DNA of 64,000 bases, taken from contig NW_025936066.1 of the NCBI RefSeq assembly GCF_000764305.2, positions 147,863 through 211,862 on the forward strand, given 5' to 3'. The notes under the pieces were generated by a model that made no database searches, was not told the origin of the DNA, and worked only from the letters and a program-made list of their open reading frames with translations. Shown one piece after another: positions 25,601-37,049 of the stretch (its first letter is position 1; each line of letters begins with the position of its first letter). Made by a program: the position numbers and the translations under genes. The stretch comes from Hyalella azteca (taxonomy: Eukaryota > Arthropoda > Malacostraca > Amphipoda > Hyalellidae).

Positions 25601-26130
25601 GAGCCCAAGATTACTGCTTCTGCTGGTCCGTCTTCCGCTTCATCCTCGCAAGTTTTTCCGACTTGACACGCCATCCGCGACTGATGCAGGAAACTGGGCG
25701 TTTGAAAGCTGCAACAATCGTCCCGTCATTGCTATGGAGTATCGTGTCATTTGGAACGCTCTGAGTAGTTTTTGTGCAAAAATATGATACAATTTTAGTG
25801 TCCCTGTATGCTGCAACGTTCATTTCATCATAGAAGTGGTTAAATCTCAGAGTTCCAGTTACATATTGCTCCTCCTACGAAATTCTAGATTCTTATTCAA
25901 ACTGATATGTTTGGTGGTTTCGATAACCAGTGTGACTTTTTCTGTTCAGTGACAGATGCAGTAAAAGTAAAAAAAATTGCCTGCGGTAAGTTAGCGCTGT
26001 CAGAATCACAACAATCGTTCAAAACGTAGTTGAATTAGTTCAATTAGGTTCAAAGTAGTCTCGGCGACAAAATTTTTTACGCGTCATCGATGTTTTACTA
26101 ATCATAGTGACCGCAACGTTCGTAAGTCGC
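19700..26130. other. AT-rich intergenic DNA, no gene seen
   Basis: No ORF above 80 codons and no splice-flanked peptide recognised. Minor structure: a TACC/GGTA-rich patch at 20865-20985 with inverted CTACCTACC/GGTAGGTAG elements; a GAAAGTCATGGAATTTG-type short direct repeat at 22258-22345; TA-rich tracts at 24455-24620; GC-richer patches at 24660-24900 and 25555-25790 open in several frames but without similarity that I can name. Confidence 0.5.
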
Positions 26131-26139
26131 GTAATTAAT

Positions 26140-26677
26140 TTTTCTGGTATGTTTTTCGACAGCATATTAGGAGATCCCCGTTATGACCTGCCGCAATGGT
26201 GGCTGCGGTGGACGCGTCGGGGAACTGCTCACCATTCAGCAAGTTGACGCGTTCAATGACTTCCTGTTCAGGCCTAATAGCTTTCTTATCAGGGCAAATT
26301 TTCCAGCGATTATGAGGCGCCGAACGTGGTGCCCATAAAAAATACGGCGTGTGTTTGACAGACTAGGCGTTCCGTTTGGTGACCAGCGATTAAAGTTTGC
26401 TAAAAACCCACCTTTCTATATCCGCTGCGGGACATCGTATCCGCTGTAGGAGTTTTTTAGGCCCTATTGCCGTGCAGAATTGTTGCGCCTTTTTTGCCCA
26501 CTGATCGTCAGTGTCGAACATGGAAGCGATCGGTTGTCGCTTGTTGGCTCGTTTGAGGCACCGCTTTATAGTGAACTGCTCTGCTGCATTGCTTTTTAAA
26601 AGAGGGATGTCTCTCTGCAACTGCTTTGTGTGTTGTGAACAAGGTTTTGTTTGTGGTCGGCCAAAGGCAAATAGCAT
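26140..26677 (-). pseudogene. Decayed coding relic, unidentified
   Basis: Two minus-strand frames look protein-like and sit on GC-richer DNA: 26677-26390 (95 codons, including ASMFDTDDQWAKKAQQFC) and, after two stops and a frame change, a stretch from about 26345 to 26140 containing SAPHNRWKICPDKKAIRPEQ and a closing stop. The composition resembles a real protein more than the surrounding shadows do. It could be a decayed mobile-element or captured gene. No family motif was recognised, no introns are evident, and neither frame has a clear start. Confidence 0.3.
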
Positions 26678-27198
26678 TGAATGTTCTCGCCACAGGAAAT
26701 AGTTATTTTTTTAGTTCTCAGATCGTTTTCATGCCGCATTTAGTATGATAGTTCGTTGTTATTGTTAGGCTTACTGTACTGTTGTTCCATTGTAAAATTA
26801 TTAAACACACACAACAGAAATCGTTTTTATGTAATTATGTAAAATTCAGAGTTTGTTTTATGAGCAAATCATTATTTACCTTGTACGAGAACACATTTAT
26901 CAAATTATAAATAATTTGTTAATTGACGTGTAAACGGTAAACTGTGCTTCATTTCTGAGCGTTTTCTGGTTTTCGATAATTCGATCATACTTCGTACGTA
27001 TAGGTTTCTACAATAATTTATGCCAATCAATTGTATAGCATTCGCGTATAATAAATAGAGTATTTAAAAATACTGATTGGCGGATAATTTGTAGTATTAG
27101 TGGTTGTACACTAATAATGTGCAGGGTAACTGTCCCGGACCGTGAAGCAGTACCTACTCTATCACAAAAAGTTTGAGAATTATGCCTCGAGATTTTTA

Positions 27199-27516
27199 GA
27201 CGCTGTTCTAGATGCTACAGACGCTGTTCTAGATGCTACAAACGCTGTTCGAGATGCTACAGACGCTGTTCTAGATGCTACAGACGCTGCAGTTCTAGAT
27301 GCTACAGACGCTGTTCTAGATGTTACAGACGCTGTTTTAGATGCTACAGACGCTGTTTTAGATGTTACAGACGCTGTTTTAGATGCTACAAACGCTGTTC
27401 TAGATGCTACAGACGCTGTTTTAGATGCTACAGACGCTGTTCTAGATGCTACAGACGCTGTTCTAGATGCTACAGACGCTGTTCTAGATGCTACAGACGC
27501 TGTTCTAGATGCTACA
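27199..27516. repeat. 21-bp minisatellite, 15 units
   Basis: The unit GACGCTGTTCTAGATGCTACA is repeated about 15 times with few substitutions; one unit has a 3-bp GCA insertion, which keeps the frame. Because 21 is a multiple of three, the array is open on both strands (127 codons plus, repeating DAVLDAT; 119 codons minus, repeating VASRTAS). Diverged CTAGATGTTCTAGAC fragments continue to about 27770. I treat it as a minisatellite rather than a gene: there are no flanking coding features. Confidence 0.9.
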
Positions 27517-28005
27517 AGGCGCTGACTCTTGGTTTTCAAGGCGCAGTTGCTGTCTCGAGATGTTTCTAGAGTCTAGACGTTTTCACTAGATGTTCTAAAC
27601 GCTTCCAATAGGTGTTCTAGAGACTAACTCATAATCTTCTAGACTCTGCCTCTTGAAGTTTCCGACACTGCCTCATTTTTTAGCCACTATGTGTTCTTGT
27701 CGCAGACTTTAGGTTTTCTAAACGCAGCATATGGATGTTGTAGACGGTAGCTCTAGATGTTCTAGGCGCCTCAATTCCTAGTTATCGCGCTAGAGATCCG
27801 TGGTGTCGGTGGTCTGTGCTAGTTATGCTCTGATGCCGAGCCTGTCGACGTCGCCACCCCGCTGTGGGGTGCCCGCAATGTCCCCCGCCTGACATTTCTC
27901 ATTATCTCGGAGATGTGACGACGATGAGAGCTTCACGCGTCACTTGTGGACAGTATACACCCTCCTCCTCACCCAACTTCCTGCCTCGTCGGGTACTTAG
28001 GCACA

Positions 28006-28378
28006 CCTCGTGGGTCCACGGCCTCTTTCTGGCACATCGTGGACCCACGGGTTCTTGGTTTTCCGCACATCGTGGGTCCACAGGTAATAACACACACGTC
28101 GCGGGTCCACGACCTTTTTTCGGCACATCATGGACCCACGTGTTCTTGGTTTCCGCACATCTTGGGCCTACGGGTAGTAACGCACACATCGTGGGTCCAC
28201 AGGTAATAACCCACACATCGTGGGTCCACAGGTAATAACGCACACATCGTGGGTCCACGGGTAATAACGCACACATCGTGGGTCCACGGGTAATAACGCA
28301 CACATCGTGGGTCCACGGGTAATAACGCACACATCGTGGGTCCACAGTTAATAACGCACACATCGTGGGTCCATGGGT
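28006..28378. repeat. 29-bp minisatellite with longer diverged units
   Basis: From about 28165 the unit CGCACACATCGTGGGTCCACGGGTAATAA repeats about seven times. From 28006 the same core, GGGTCCACG...CACATCGTG, is spaced irregularly with GGTTCTTGGTTT insertions. Long open frames on both strands over this stretch (up to 222 codons on minus) are by-products of the array. Confidence 0.9.
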
Positions 28379-29479
28379 TCTTACTCGCATGTCGGTCGCC
28401 GGTCCGCGGGTTCTTTCCCACACATCGCTAGTAACACATAATTTCCAGGGAGTTTTGATGTTTTGAAACAGCTGTTGAGCCTCTCTCATTCTCAGAACTA
28501 TGACCGAGACAAGCGATAAACACTCTACTACCTCCGTTTGAAACGCTCGACCGTTTTTTAAGTAAAGCACATTGTGCGTTTGTATTGTTTAGTTTCAGGG
28601 AAAGCTATCCATCTTATTTATTTTTTATCTCTTGATTGTTTCGCCTCCTTTTTTTCGAAGGAAGAACATTATTAAAACAACAATTCTAGTGATAAAAGAA
28701 ACAATAATAAATTATTCCTTCCCGGAAAAGTGTGACCGTGTCCAGGATTGTTCGGTCGCTTAATGTCATTGCGCTGCCTCACGACGACTCTGTATCTGCC
28801 GCCAACAGTCCTCTGGTCCACAGAAGCGTCGCAGGTTTGGTCGGGAATGCGGGCTATGTTATCAGTGACACTGACGCATTGCGCTGCCCCCACATGTCTT
28901 CCTTTCTTCCACTCTCAATTGTGACCATGTTAACGAGTGTGTGGTAATGGCTATTTGGTAGACCCATTGCATCACCTCCGTTGTCGGCCAATGGGTAAAT
29001 TTACTTTTCCTTCTAAGCGTTGAATGACCAGAGAGATAAGTACTCGATATGAGTAAAAATAGTGAACGACTAAAATTCAAGAGGAGTTGGAGTACATGTT
29101 TGATGAAGAGGAAATCAATTAAAATTTGACCGTAGCGGTAAAACAAGCTATATACTAGCCGTCTCTGGAGTAACGTGTAGGCTAGTGCTATGAGTTCCAT
29201 ACCTGAGAACAGCATATCTATTCAATAAATTGCAATCTTTCACTCTAAAACGGGAGACATTCGACGAACAAGGAACTGGATTTTCGGCGTAGCGCTAATT
29301 ATTTAACTTGGACCGCTGTATCTTGTATAGGTGACAACGGAATACCTCCATCTCCTTGATATGCCGACCTCGGGAACTGAGCAAGGATGCATTCTCTATT
29401 GACGTGACCTCGGCTCGTCACACTTTGTCTTGTGCCGCGAATGTCGCGTGTCCAGCGCGAGGACATCGACGGTAGGTTA

Positions 29480-29650
29480 GAATCCGTTTGATGCCGACAA
29501 TCTTTGTACACTAAAGTACAGTACACTGAATCCTTTTTATGCCGATAATCTTTGTACACTGAAGTACAGCTAGTACACTGATTCCGTTTGATGCCGACAA
29601 TCTTTGTACACTGAAGTACAGCTAGTACACTGAATCCGTTTGATGCGTCA
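29480..29650. repeat. ~60-bp tandem repeat, 3-4 units
   Basis: The phrase ATCCGTTTGATGCCGACAATCTTTGTACACTGAAGTACAGCTAGTACACTG recurs at 29480, 29530, 29582 and, truncated, 29633. The units contain the nested palindrome-like TGTACACT/AGTACA. Confidence 0.85.
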
Positions 29651-30138
29651 CTTGTTACAGTGAAGTAATACGCTCACAACTAAAGGTATCCGTGTCATTT
29701 CAGCGATGAATTATAATACTGAGTTTGCCATTGCTTTAATGTAATATACCTATTATTAATGAGGTCACACTATTACTCTTACTTACTTCGTATCACGTAT
29801 GTCCACGTAAAAACCATTTCCTATGCAGCGATAGTAGGGCTTTCTAAAATATAATGGAATTTTTAAGAGGGCTTTAGAACTTGCTTCCGAATTTGTCTCA
29901 TCTTTATCCACTGGCTTATGTTTCAGTGAGACGTAATATAGAGCAGCTATTTTTCGTTACTTTTTGCTCTACAGGTGAGACCAAAACTGAGACCTACCAT
30001 TGATATCGTTTTTATATTTTTTTTTGATTTATTAATATCTATCTTGAGTAAAATCACCGCAAATGTATAACCCAGTAGATAAAAGCAGATTAATATTAAA
30101 CAATACCAAGTCGTTGGGCGCACTTAATAGTTTCGTTC

Positions 30139-30760
30139 TGATTTAAATGCTACCTTTTGTTTCACAGATGATATTCTCATGAGACAGCACTCTAGTAGTC
30201 TCGTATCTCGGAGGCTATTTGTGTCATCACATAAGAGCGCTTATAAATATCAGGTTTTCTTTAATTTCTTCGTCTGAAGAGGATCGGGCGCGCTAGCTTG
30301 TTTGCATGTGTAGTGAGCCATTAGCTATGATAGCCCCAGTATAGCTTGTCTCTTCACTCATTATGGCCTTTTGTTCCGACTGTATTTATTGCCGGTTGCA
30401 TTACAAGTCTTTCCAGCACCGATTCATAATTGCCGGCGAACGCATAAATCGACGTAGCGTCGTTCAACGAACGCAGTGTGGATTTTTGCCTATTAATAAA
30501 CAGGGATAATTGTTGGGCAGTTCTTTTGTACAGGATCAGTTATGGGCAGTTAGCTGCCAGGATAGCAGCCGCCGCTTTTGATGTCGGTGATACCGACACT
30601 TGTCTTTGAACGTGTCGGATGAACCGACCTGTACGAACGTCAGCTCTAATTATCGCTCCCACCCCCTCCTGGTCCTTATAACTCCATCCTTACTGCCGGT
30701 CAAATTCTCTTTGTCTTATATTGAGTTATCAACACTCGGTGTAGGACCCTGGTCTTCCAA
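30139..30760. repeat. 622-bp tandem duplication, copy 1 (LTR-like)
   Basis: This block is nearly identical to 30761-31381. It contains a TATAAATA element near 30243, an AATAAA near 30497, a GTCGGTGATACCGAC hairpin near 30583, and can be bounded by TG...CA. That order (TATA, then poly(A) signal, TG/CA ends) is what an LTR of a retroelement looks like, but no gag/pol or primer-binding site was found beside it, and the boundaries of a tandem repeat are arbitrary. The 99-codon open frame crossing the junction has no known similarity. Confidence 0.85.
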
Positions 30761-31381
30761 TGATTTAAATGCTACCTTTTGTTTCACAGATGATATTCTC
30801 ATGAGACAGCACTCTAGTAGTCTCGTATCTCGGAGGCTATTTGTGTCATCACATAAGAGCGCTTATAAATATCAGGTTTTCTTTAATTTCTTCGTCTGAA
30901 GAGGATCGGGCGCGCTAGCTTGTTTGCATGTGTAGTGAGCCATTAGCTATGATAGCCCCAGTATAGCTTGTCTCTTCACTCATTATGGCCTTTTGTTCCG
31001 ACTGTATTTATTGCCGGTTGCATTACAAGTCTTTCCAGGACCGATTCATAATTGCCGGCGAACGCATAAATCGACGTAGCGTCGTTCAACGAACGCAGTG
31101 TGGATTTTTGCCTATTAATAAACAGGGATAATTGTTGGGCAGTTCTTTTGTACAGGATCAGTTATGGGCAGTTAGCTGCCAGGATAGCAGCCGCCGCTTT
31201 TGATGTCGGTGATACCGACACTTGTCTTTGAACGTGTCGGATGAACCGACCTGTACGAACGTCAGCTCTAATTATCGCTCCCACCCCCTCCTGGTCCTTA
31301 TAACTCCATCCTTACTGCCGGTCAAATTCTCTTTGTCTTATATTGAGTTATCAACACTCGGTGTAGGACCCTGGTCTTCCA
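30761..31381. repeat. 622-bp tandem duplication, copy 2 (LTR-like)
   Basis: Second copy of 30139-30760; the only difference I noticed is CCAGCACCG versus CCAGGACCG. Near-identity over 620 bases means a very recent event or an assembly duplication. Confidence 0.9.
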
Positions 31382-32270
31382 GAGCACTTTGCCTAATGAA
31401 GCTATTACTAAACTAAAGCTACAAAAATATAGTCATGAAACCATCGCAGATTTAAAAACTTTAAGAATAACTTTTGATTTCATAACTTCAAGTAGTGTGC
31501 GGGTAACGGGGAACGATCTGTTTTGACCTTCTCGCTCAGCCTATTATTTTGAAATCAGCTATATTTTGAGTAGTTTGAGTGATGTTCTGTTCTATAATAT
31601 TAAGATTTTTTGAGTCATAAAAAGATGGAGAAGTGGAAAGCAGAAGGAAAAAGTAGAGAATATAGAAAGAAACTAAGTATGCTTAACTATAAATAAGAAT
31701 ATTTTTCATAGTAACACAGTCAATCAACGTTGATAACGGAGGAAATAATTAGGAAACGTTGATAGCAGAGAATACAACAAATATTTGCTTGGAGTTGCAT
31801 GCGTTTTTTTCAGAAGACGATGATTGATTGATATAGTGGTTGACATCTCATGCTTCAAATTACAAATTTTAGAGAAACATTTTGCATTAAACTAAATCAG
31901 TAGTTGAATGATTGATAATTAATTGCATTGAAAAGCACTAAGTATACTAAAATTCGCGGATAATGTACCAGTAAAATATGAATTATCAGAGCTGTTTGAG
32001 AATCATGTCGCAGGATCGACATGAGCGAGCGAGTGTCCTCTTGATTATTCAGGGTATGGCCAAATTAAGCTGGAATGTGGCTACCGTGGCTCGTAAAAAC
32101 CCCAGCAAGGCTGACCGATGAGCCGCGTGATAGCGCCCGCCATCGTGCGCTTCAGCTCTAAATGCTACCAACTTCTTTGCTGGATTTATCCTCTTAGGCT
32201 ATCGAATCCTTGAATTTTATTATTAAATTCTAGTTAGTCTTTTTGCATGTCCGTTCGAATCCTTTTAATC
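31382..32270. other. Non-coding, no gene seen
   Basis: AT-rich, with no ORF over 60 codons and no repeat array. Confidence 0.5.
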
Positions 32271-32274
32271 ATCC

Positions 32275-32520
32275 TATGTCCGTTTAATCCTTTAACCTCC
32301 AGTTAAATCATCCAGAATCCTTAAATCCAGTTAAATCATCCAGAATCCTAATGCACTGCAAATCCTAATGCACTGCAAATCCTAATGCACCAGTAAATCC
32401 AGTTAAATCATCCAGAATCTTAATCCTAGAGATACGTAATCATCCAGAATCCTTTAACCCCCAGTTTAATGATCCTATGTCATCCTTTTTGCATGTCCGT
32501 TCGAATCCTTTTGCGTGTCC
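32275..32520. repeat. Irregular short direct repeats
   Basis: AATCCAGTTAAATCATCCAGAATCCT and AATCCTAATGCACTGCA recur several times with changing order, and CATGTCCGTTCGAATCCTTTT occurs at both ends (32247 and 32493). The GTTCGAATCC strings resemble a tRNA B-box but no cloverleaf can be drawn around them. Confidence 0.75.
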
Positions 32521-34180
32521 GTGCAGGGTGTTTTACATGTATGTTTGTGTGCTTCCACGTGCATTATGAAGTCTTTTAACATGTTTGTTTAGCTTTTGAA
32601 TCTTTTTTCGTAAGAACAGCGCGTGATAGTATATCGAAATCGAACATCGGTGTATTATTCTCTTTGTGTATTTCTTGCTATTATGCAGGGATAATGTTAT
32701 GCAGGACTATGAACTTATTTCAAGTTGAGATTCAGATTCAGAATTTTTCTTGTGTAGAATTTAATTTCACGGAATTCGTGAACGCTGATGGTTACGAGTG
32801 TATTGTGTACGGTACTGCTATTTCATTATTAAATACTAGCTTTAGTTGAGCCTAATTTTCATCTGTGAAGCACACAAGTTTCGATCTTTTAGTCTTAATT
32901 CTTTTTAGATGCACAGAATTCGTGTTATGGTATATCGCTACATATGCTTATACAGGAGAAAAATTCCGTTTGATATTTGCCCATAAGTTGATGATAGTTT
33001 TCATTTAATTGAATTTTCCATTTGCAGTTGTGTGTGATATTGCATCCTATAGTTTCCTAATAACGCCTGAAAGCTATCAGTTTCTCGTCAAACCGACATT
33101 AAACTTCATGTCATGGAGGACAAATTTATTTGTGTTACATCGTATACTCTGAAAAACGTGTGCGAGAAGATAAACGTCGTCTCGAGTGTCGTTGTCATAA
33201 GTTTTTCTCCATTGAGCAGCGGCCAATTATGGACTTGTGGAGAAGCTTTATGTGCTCATAAATTAGGTTAGTTTACACTTGATTGTCCAAGCAATGTTTA
33301 ATTGCTGACGCCCTTGCGTATCATCGTCGTCACCTGCTGTTTTATCATCAGTGATGGAGCTTGTCGAGTTATCTGAACGTCTTCAAGCGAGGTGCTTATT
33401 CTGTAGACACGAAGAAGAATCTTGTTCAGCGGCACCCAAACCGGCGCTATTATCTTGTTTTAGTGCGGCAGGAAATTGTCGCAATGTTTCGTCTCGGAGG
33501 CTTGACATGATCCAGGCGTTCGCTCTATCTCGTACACTTGCTTCGACATCATGTTGGGGCCATTCGAGCTGTCCAGTCCAACCGCCATCCGTCACCGGGA
33601 TCCACTCTTATCTCCAGCATCACCAGCTCTATTTTTCCCACCCTAATCTCATTTTTATAATTTTTTTATATCGGGCCTTCGATGTACCCACAAGTTTTTT
33701 TTATATCTGGTACCCTTTACGTAAACTTTGCATGGGACTGCGGGAGTCTTAAGCAGTTTGTGGCGAGTATGGAGAGAAATATCCCAGTTACCGTGTACGA
33801 TATCTTCGGTCGCTGCCGTATTCAGTCTAATGGGCTGTGCCTCCCGCTGTTAGCTCGCTCGCTTACACAGACCTCTGGAGCTTCTAATTGTTCTTTACCT
33901 CCGCCGTTCGTTGCACTTCTTAACTATTTAATAAAATTACGTAATTTATATTACAATATAAGTTACATTTTCTTACGCATAACGTCAATTGCCGATTTAC
34001 ACCAGTTAAACGTTTGTTTTTCACCTATTTTAGGCCCGACGGTAATGTTGTAGTTCACAATCACCTGCACGCTGCACTCAATTAACCTGTACATTCCCCT
34101 CTATAATAATCCTCCAATAGTCTTATTTTAATCAAGTTTCAGATGCGTAGCTCGTCCGTTTCCTCTCTTTTCAAAACATG
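32521..34180. other. No supported gene
   Basis: Overlapping frames at 33351-33752 (plus) and 33595-33383 (minus) lie on GC-richer sequence. The minus frame (containing EASVRDRANAWIMSSLRDET) looks somewhat protein-like but lacks splice context and family similarity. The rest is AT-rich and featureless. Confidence 0.4.
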
Positions 34181-34186
34181 TTTCTG

Positions 34187-35013
34187 AAAAGATTTTACAA
34201 TCGGGTAGGTATCAAAATTAACACGTAATAAAGTTCACGTAACGTAGTTTTTTTCGAGAATACTCACTCAAATACTGTTCAAATCATTTGCTTCAACAAA
34301 TCTGTGAATACAACAATTCACGAAAAACTCATGAGTTTTATTTAAAATATTTTGAGCAAACTGTTAACTTGGAAAATGTGCTTTCGCCAGATTGTTCCCT
34401 AAAAGCGACGCTCCTGCAACTACCGACGCGTCTGCTTCCGACTGATCGATGGACGCGGATCGGCCCACCTGCGCCGATGGATGAGCCTGATAAAGATGGG
34501 CCGCCTCAACATTGATGTCGCAATTTTCTGTCTTCCTTTACCCGTGTCAATGTCAGCGAGATCTCCTTCAGCTTTTATGTCTCTATATTTATTTACATTA
34601 TATGCGCATTATAATAAAATAATGATTGTGATGTAATGTAGAGGCATATGCTTATATGTCTCTACATTTATTTACATTATAAGCGCTTAATGATAAAATA
34701 ATAAATGTAATGTAATGCATAAATGTAAGGTAGAGACATATGCTTATATGTCCCTACATTTATACTGGTGAATATATTAAGACCGCGTCACGTGAGGTAT
34801 TCACGGCAAAAACATTTTCTAAGTCGATACTTGGCTCAAAAATTTTTAAATAAAACTCACGAGTTACTCGTGAATTGTTGTATTCACAGATTTGTTGAAG
34901 CAAATGATTTGAACAGTATTTGAGCGCGTATTCTCGAAATAAACTGCGTTACGTGAACTTTATTATGTATTAATTTTGATACACAATTGTAAAATCTTTT
35001 CAGAAACTTTTTC
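34187..35013. mobile_element. Inverted-repeat element (foldback/MITE-like)
   Basis: The arm at about 34187-34363 is repeated in reverse complement at about 34838-35013; both contain TACTGTTCAAATCATTTGCT and CAACAAATCTGTGAATACAA. Arms of about 175 bases with roughly 75-85% identity surround about 475 bases with no transposase. The spacer holds palindromic GTAGAGACATAT-gctt-ATATGTCTCTAC hairpins. A right arm is also present in the second copy at about 36395-36620. Non-autonomous DNA transposons or foldback elements look like this; target-site duplications were not established. Confidence 0.55.
34638..34665. repeat. Palindromic hairpin GTAGAG(A/G)CATAT
   Basis: Twelve-base arms with a four-base loop; one mismatch (G for A) in the left arm. 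It recurs at 34730-34757, 36221-36248 and 36295-36322, so four copies lie within 1.7 kb. Confidence 0.85.
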
Positions 35014-35234
35014 TTATATTTTTTTTTTCATTTTCCAAGCTATTTCGATTCGCTTAATAACTGTTTTTTATTGTGCAGTTTTCTTAATTAAATATCATCA
35101 ACAAGTTTAGTTGACCTGAAACGTAAGGCGTGCGATGAAAAATGAGTGACATGAAATAAGTGACCTGTAATTAATGACATGAGACAAGGATATGTATTTA
35201 GGATTGAATATCGGCTGTGAACGCATCCAGATAA

Positions 35235-35639
35235 CGCATCCATCTTTTTCGTGATAATCCAGACGATGCGACTACATCAGGTCGAGAGTTTACTGAGGAG
35301 AGCCGTGACCAAGCATCACACGGCAGTGGCACTGCAGAGGAGTGCCGTGAACAAGCACCGCACGGCGATGGCACTGCAGAGAAGTGCCGTGACCAAGCAC
35401 CGCACGGTGATGTCACTGCAGAGAAGTGCAGTGATAAAGCATCGCACGGCAGTGGCACTGCAGGGGAGAGCCGTGACCGGGCATCACACAGTAATGTCAC
35501 TGCAGATAAGTGCCGTGAACAAACACCACACGGCGGTGGCACTGAAGGAGTCAAACCCCAGCACGAGTTCACCATCGTTGGTGTGAAAGTGCAGTTTCCT
35601 GTGAAGCCTTACCCTTCACAGATGGCGGTCATGGCACAG
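35235..35639 (+). pseudogene. FANCJ/BRIP1-like first exon, start-less copy
   Basis: The open frame runs 135 codons from an in-frame TAA (35232-35234) to the donor GCACAG|GTGAGG at 35640. It carries about six 14-residue repeats (type ESRDQASHGSGTAE) and then the same helicase N-terminal segment as 37050-37556 (EFTIVGVKVQFPVKPYPSQM). It has no ATG before that segment: relative to the complete copy, about 270 bases containing the start are missing between CGTGATAAT and GACGATGCG. It is therefore a broken duplicate, an exon starting at an unseen acceptor, or a haplotype/assembly variant. Confidence 0.6.
35298..35549 (+). repeat. 42-bp coding repeat, about 6 units
   Basis: The unit GAGAGCCGTGACCAAGCACCGCACGGCAGTGGCACTGCA(GAG) encodes 14 residues. 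Substitutions alternate between units (Cys/Ser at position 2, Pro/Ser at 7). The shadow frames are open too, which creates 111- and 125-codon false ORFs. Confidence 0.9.
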
Positions 35640-36204
35640 GTGAGGTTCATTTCACAATTTATTAATAATTTGTTTTTTGGTAAATATCTGTTGCCAATTT
35701 ATAAACAACAGTTCATTTGTAATACTTACATTTCTTTAAACCAACTTTTCCCTCCCACCTTCCAGGTATAATTCAGGCGTAATTTATGTCCTTAAGTTTA
35801 AAAATTGGAACTTATAAAGGAAAAATACTGAATGATTTTCCTGTGTTATCTTCCAGTACTTGATATAATTGCGTAATTTTATTTAATTTCAAGATTTAGT
35901 ATCTGGACTATTTTTACTTCAATATTCAAAGAAATCTTCTTACTTTTACTGCTATGAGTACATAAATGTGGATCTTATTAGAGTGCTGTTTAGAGAGCAT
36001 GGCGACTGCCTCAAATTTATCTAAACTGGAAGTAGGGATTACTTTGGATGGACGTTAAATTGGACGTTAAATTTTAATAATTTTACTAAAGAACATCGTT
36101 TGACGATATAAAATCATAACTTCTTCGACACACACGAATCTGAATTAATAATCGTTTCATTCGCGCTCTGATTGTAATGGCCTTTGTCTGTAATTACCTT
36201 CTAT

Positions 36205-36205
36205 N
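36205..36205. other. Single N, scaffold join
   Basis: The sequence paralogous to about 34610 onward starts directly after this base. With the N at 37997 it delimits the second FANCJ-like copy exactly. Confidence 0.9.
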
Positions 36206-37049
36206 TAAATGTGATGTAATGTAGAGGCATAAGCTTATATGTCTCTACATTTATTTACATTATATGCGCTTTATAATAGAATAATAAATGTAATGTAGAG
36301 ACATATGCTTATATGTCTCTACAATATATAATATATAATTAATACAATACAATATATAATATATAATTACGGGAATATAATTACTTAAGGCCGCGTCACG
36401 TGAGGTCTTCACGGCAAAAACCTTTTCTAAGTCGATACTTTGCTCCAAATTTTTTAAATAAAACTCGTGAGTTACTCGTGAATTTTTGTATTCACAGATT
36501 TGTTGAAGCAAATGCTTTGAACAGTATTTGAATGCGTATTCTCGAAATAAACTGCATTACGTGAACTTTATTATGTGTTAATTTTGATACCCAATTGTAA
36601 AATCTTTTCAGAAACATGTTCTTTTATCTTATTTTTTCATTTTCCTAGTCATTTCGATTTGCTTAATAACTATTTTTTATTGTGCAGTTTTCTCAAATGT
36701 CATCAAGTTGAGTTGACCTGAAAAGTAAGGCGTGCGATAAAAATTGAGTGACCTGAAATAAGTGACTTGTAATTAGTGACATGAGACAAGGATATGTATT
36801 TAGGATTGAATATCGGCTGTGAACGCATCCAGATAACGCATCCATCTTTTTCGTGATAATCCCGCCAGATTTCAATCATTATATCTAGGTGTCTATCGAT
36901 CATAATCCGGCCTCAATGTTTTGATAGAAACTTCTGCAGTATTGGAGCGACACATGAACTGAACGTAAACTGAACGAACAGTGAAGCAAGCGGAACGGAA
37001 CTGTATAAAATAACCTTAACAACATTAACGTAACTACGGCAAGCTTGTA

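Noticed and set aside
27902..28570. 222-codon minus-strand ORF with repeating CVRYYPWTHDV
   Set aside because: It is a translation of the 29-bp minisatellite; the opposite strand is open as well.
28672..28947. Overlapping 73- and 71-codon ORFs
   Set aside because: They are coding-like in composition but open on both strands, with no splice or family support.
32247..32520. GTTCGAATCC strings as tRNA genes
   Set aside because: No acceptor, D-arm or anticodon stem can be drawn; the strings are part of a short direct repeat.
33351..33752. 133-codon plus and 70-codon minus ORFs as genes
   Set aside because: Both strands are open over the same GC-richer patch, with no splice sites, motif or neighbour to favour either.
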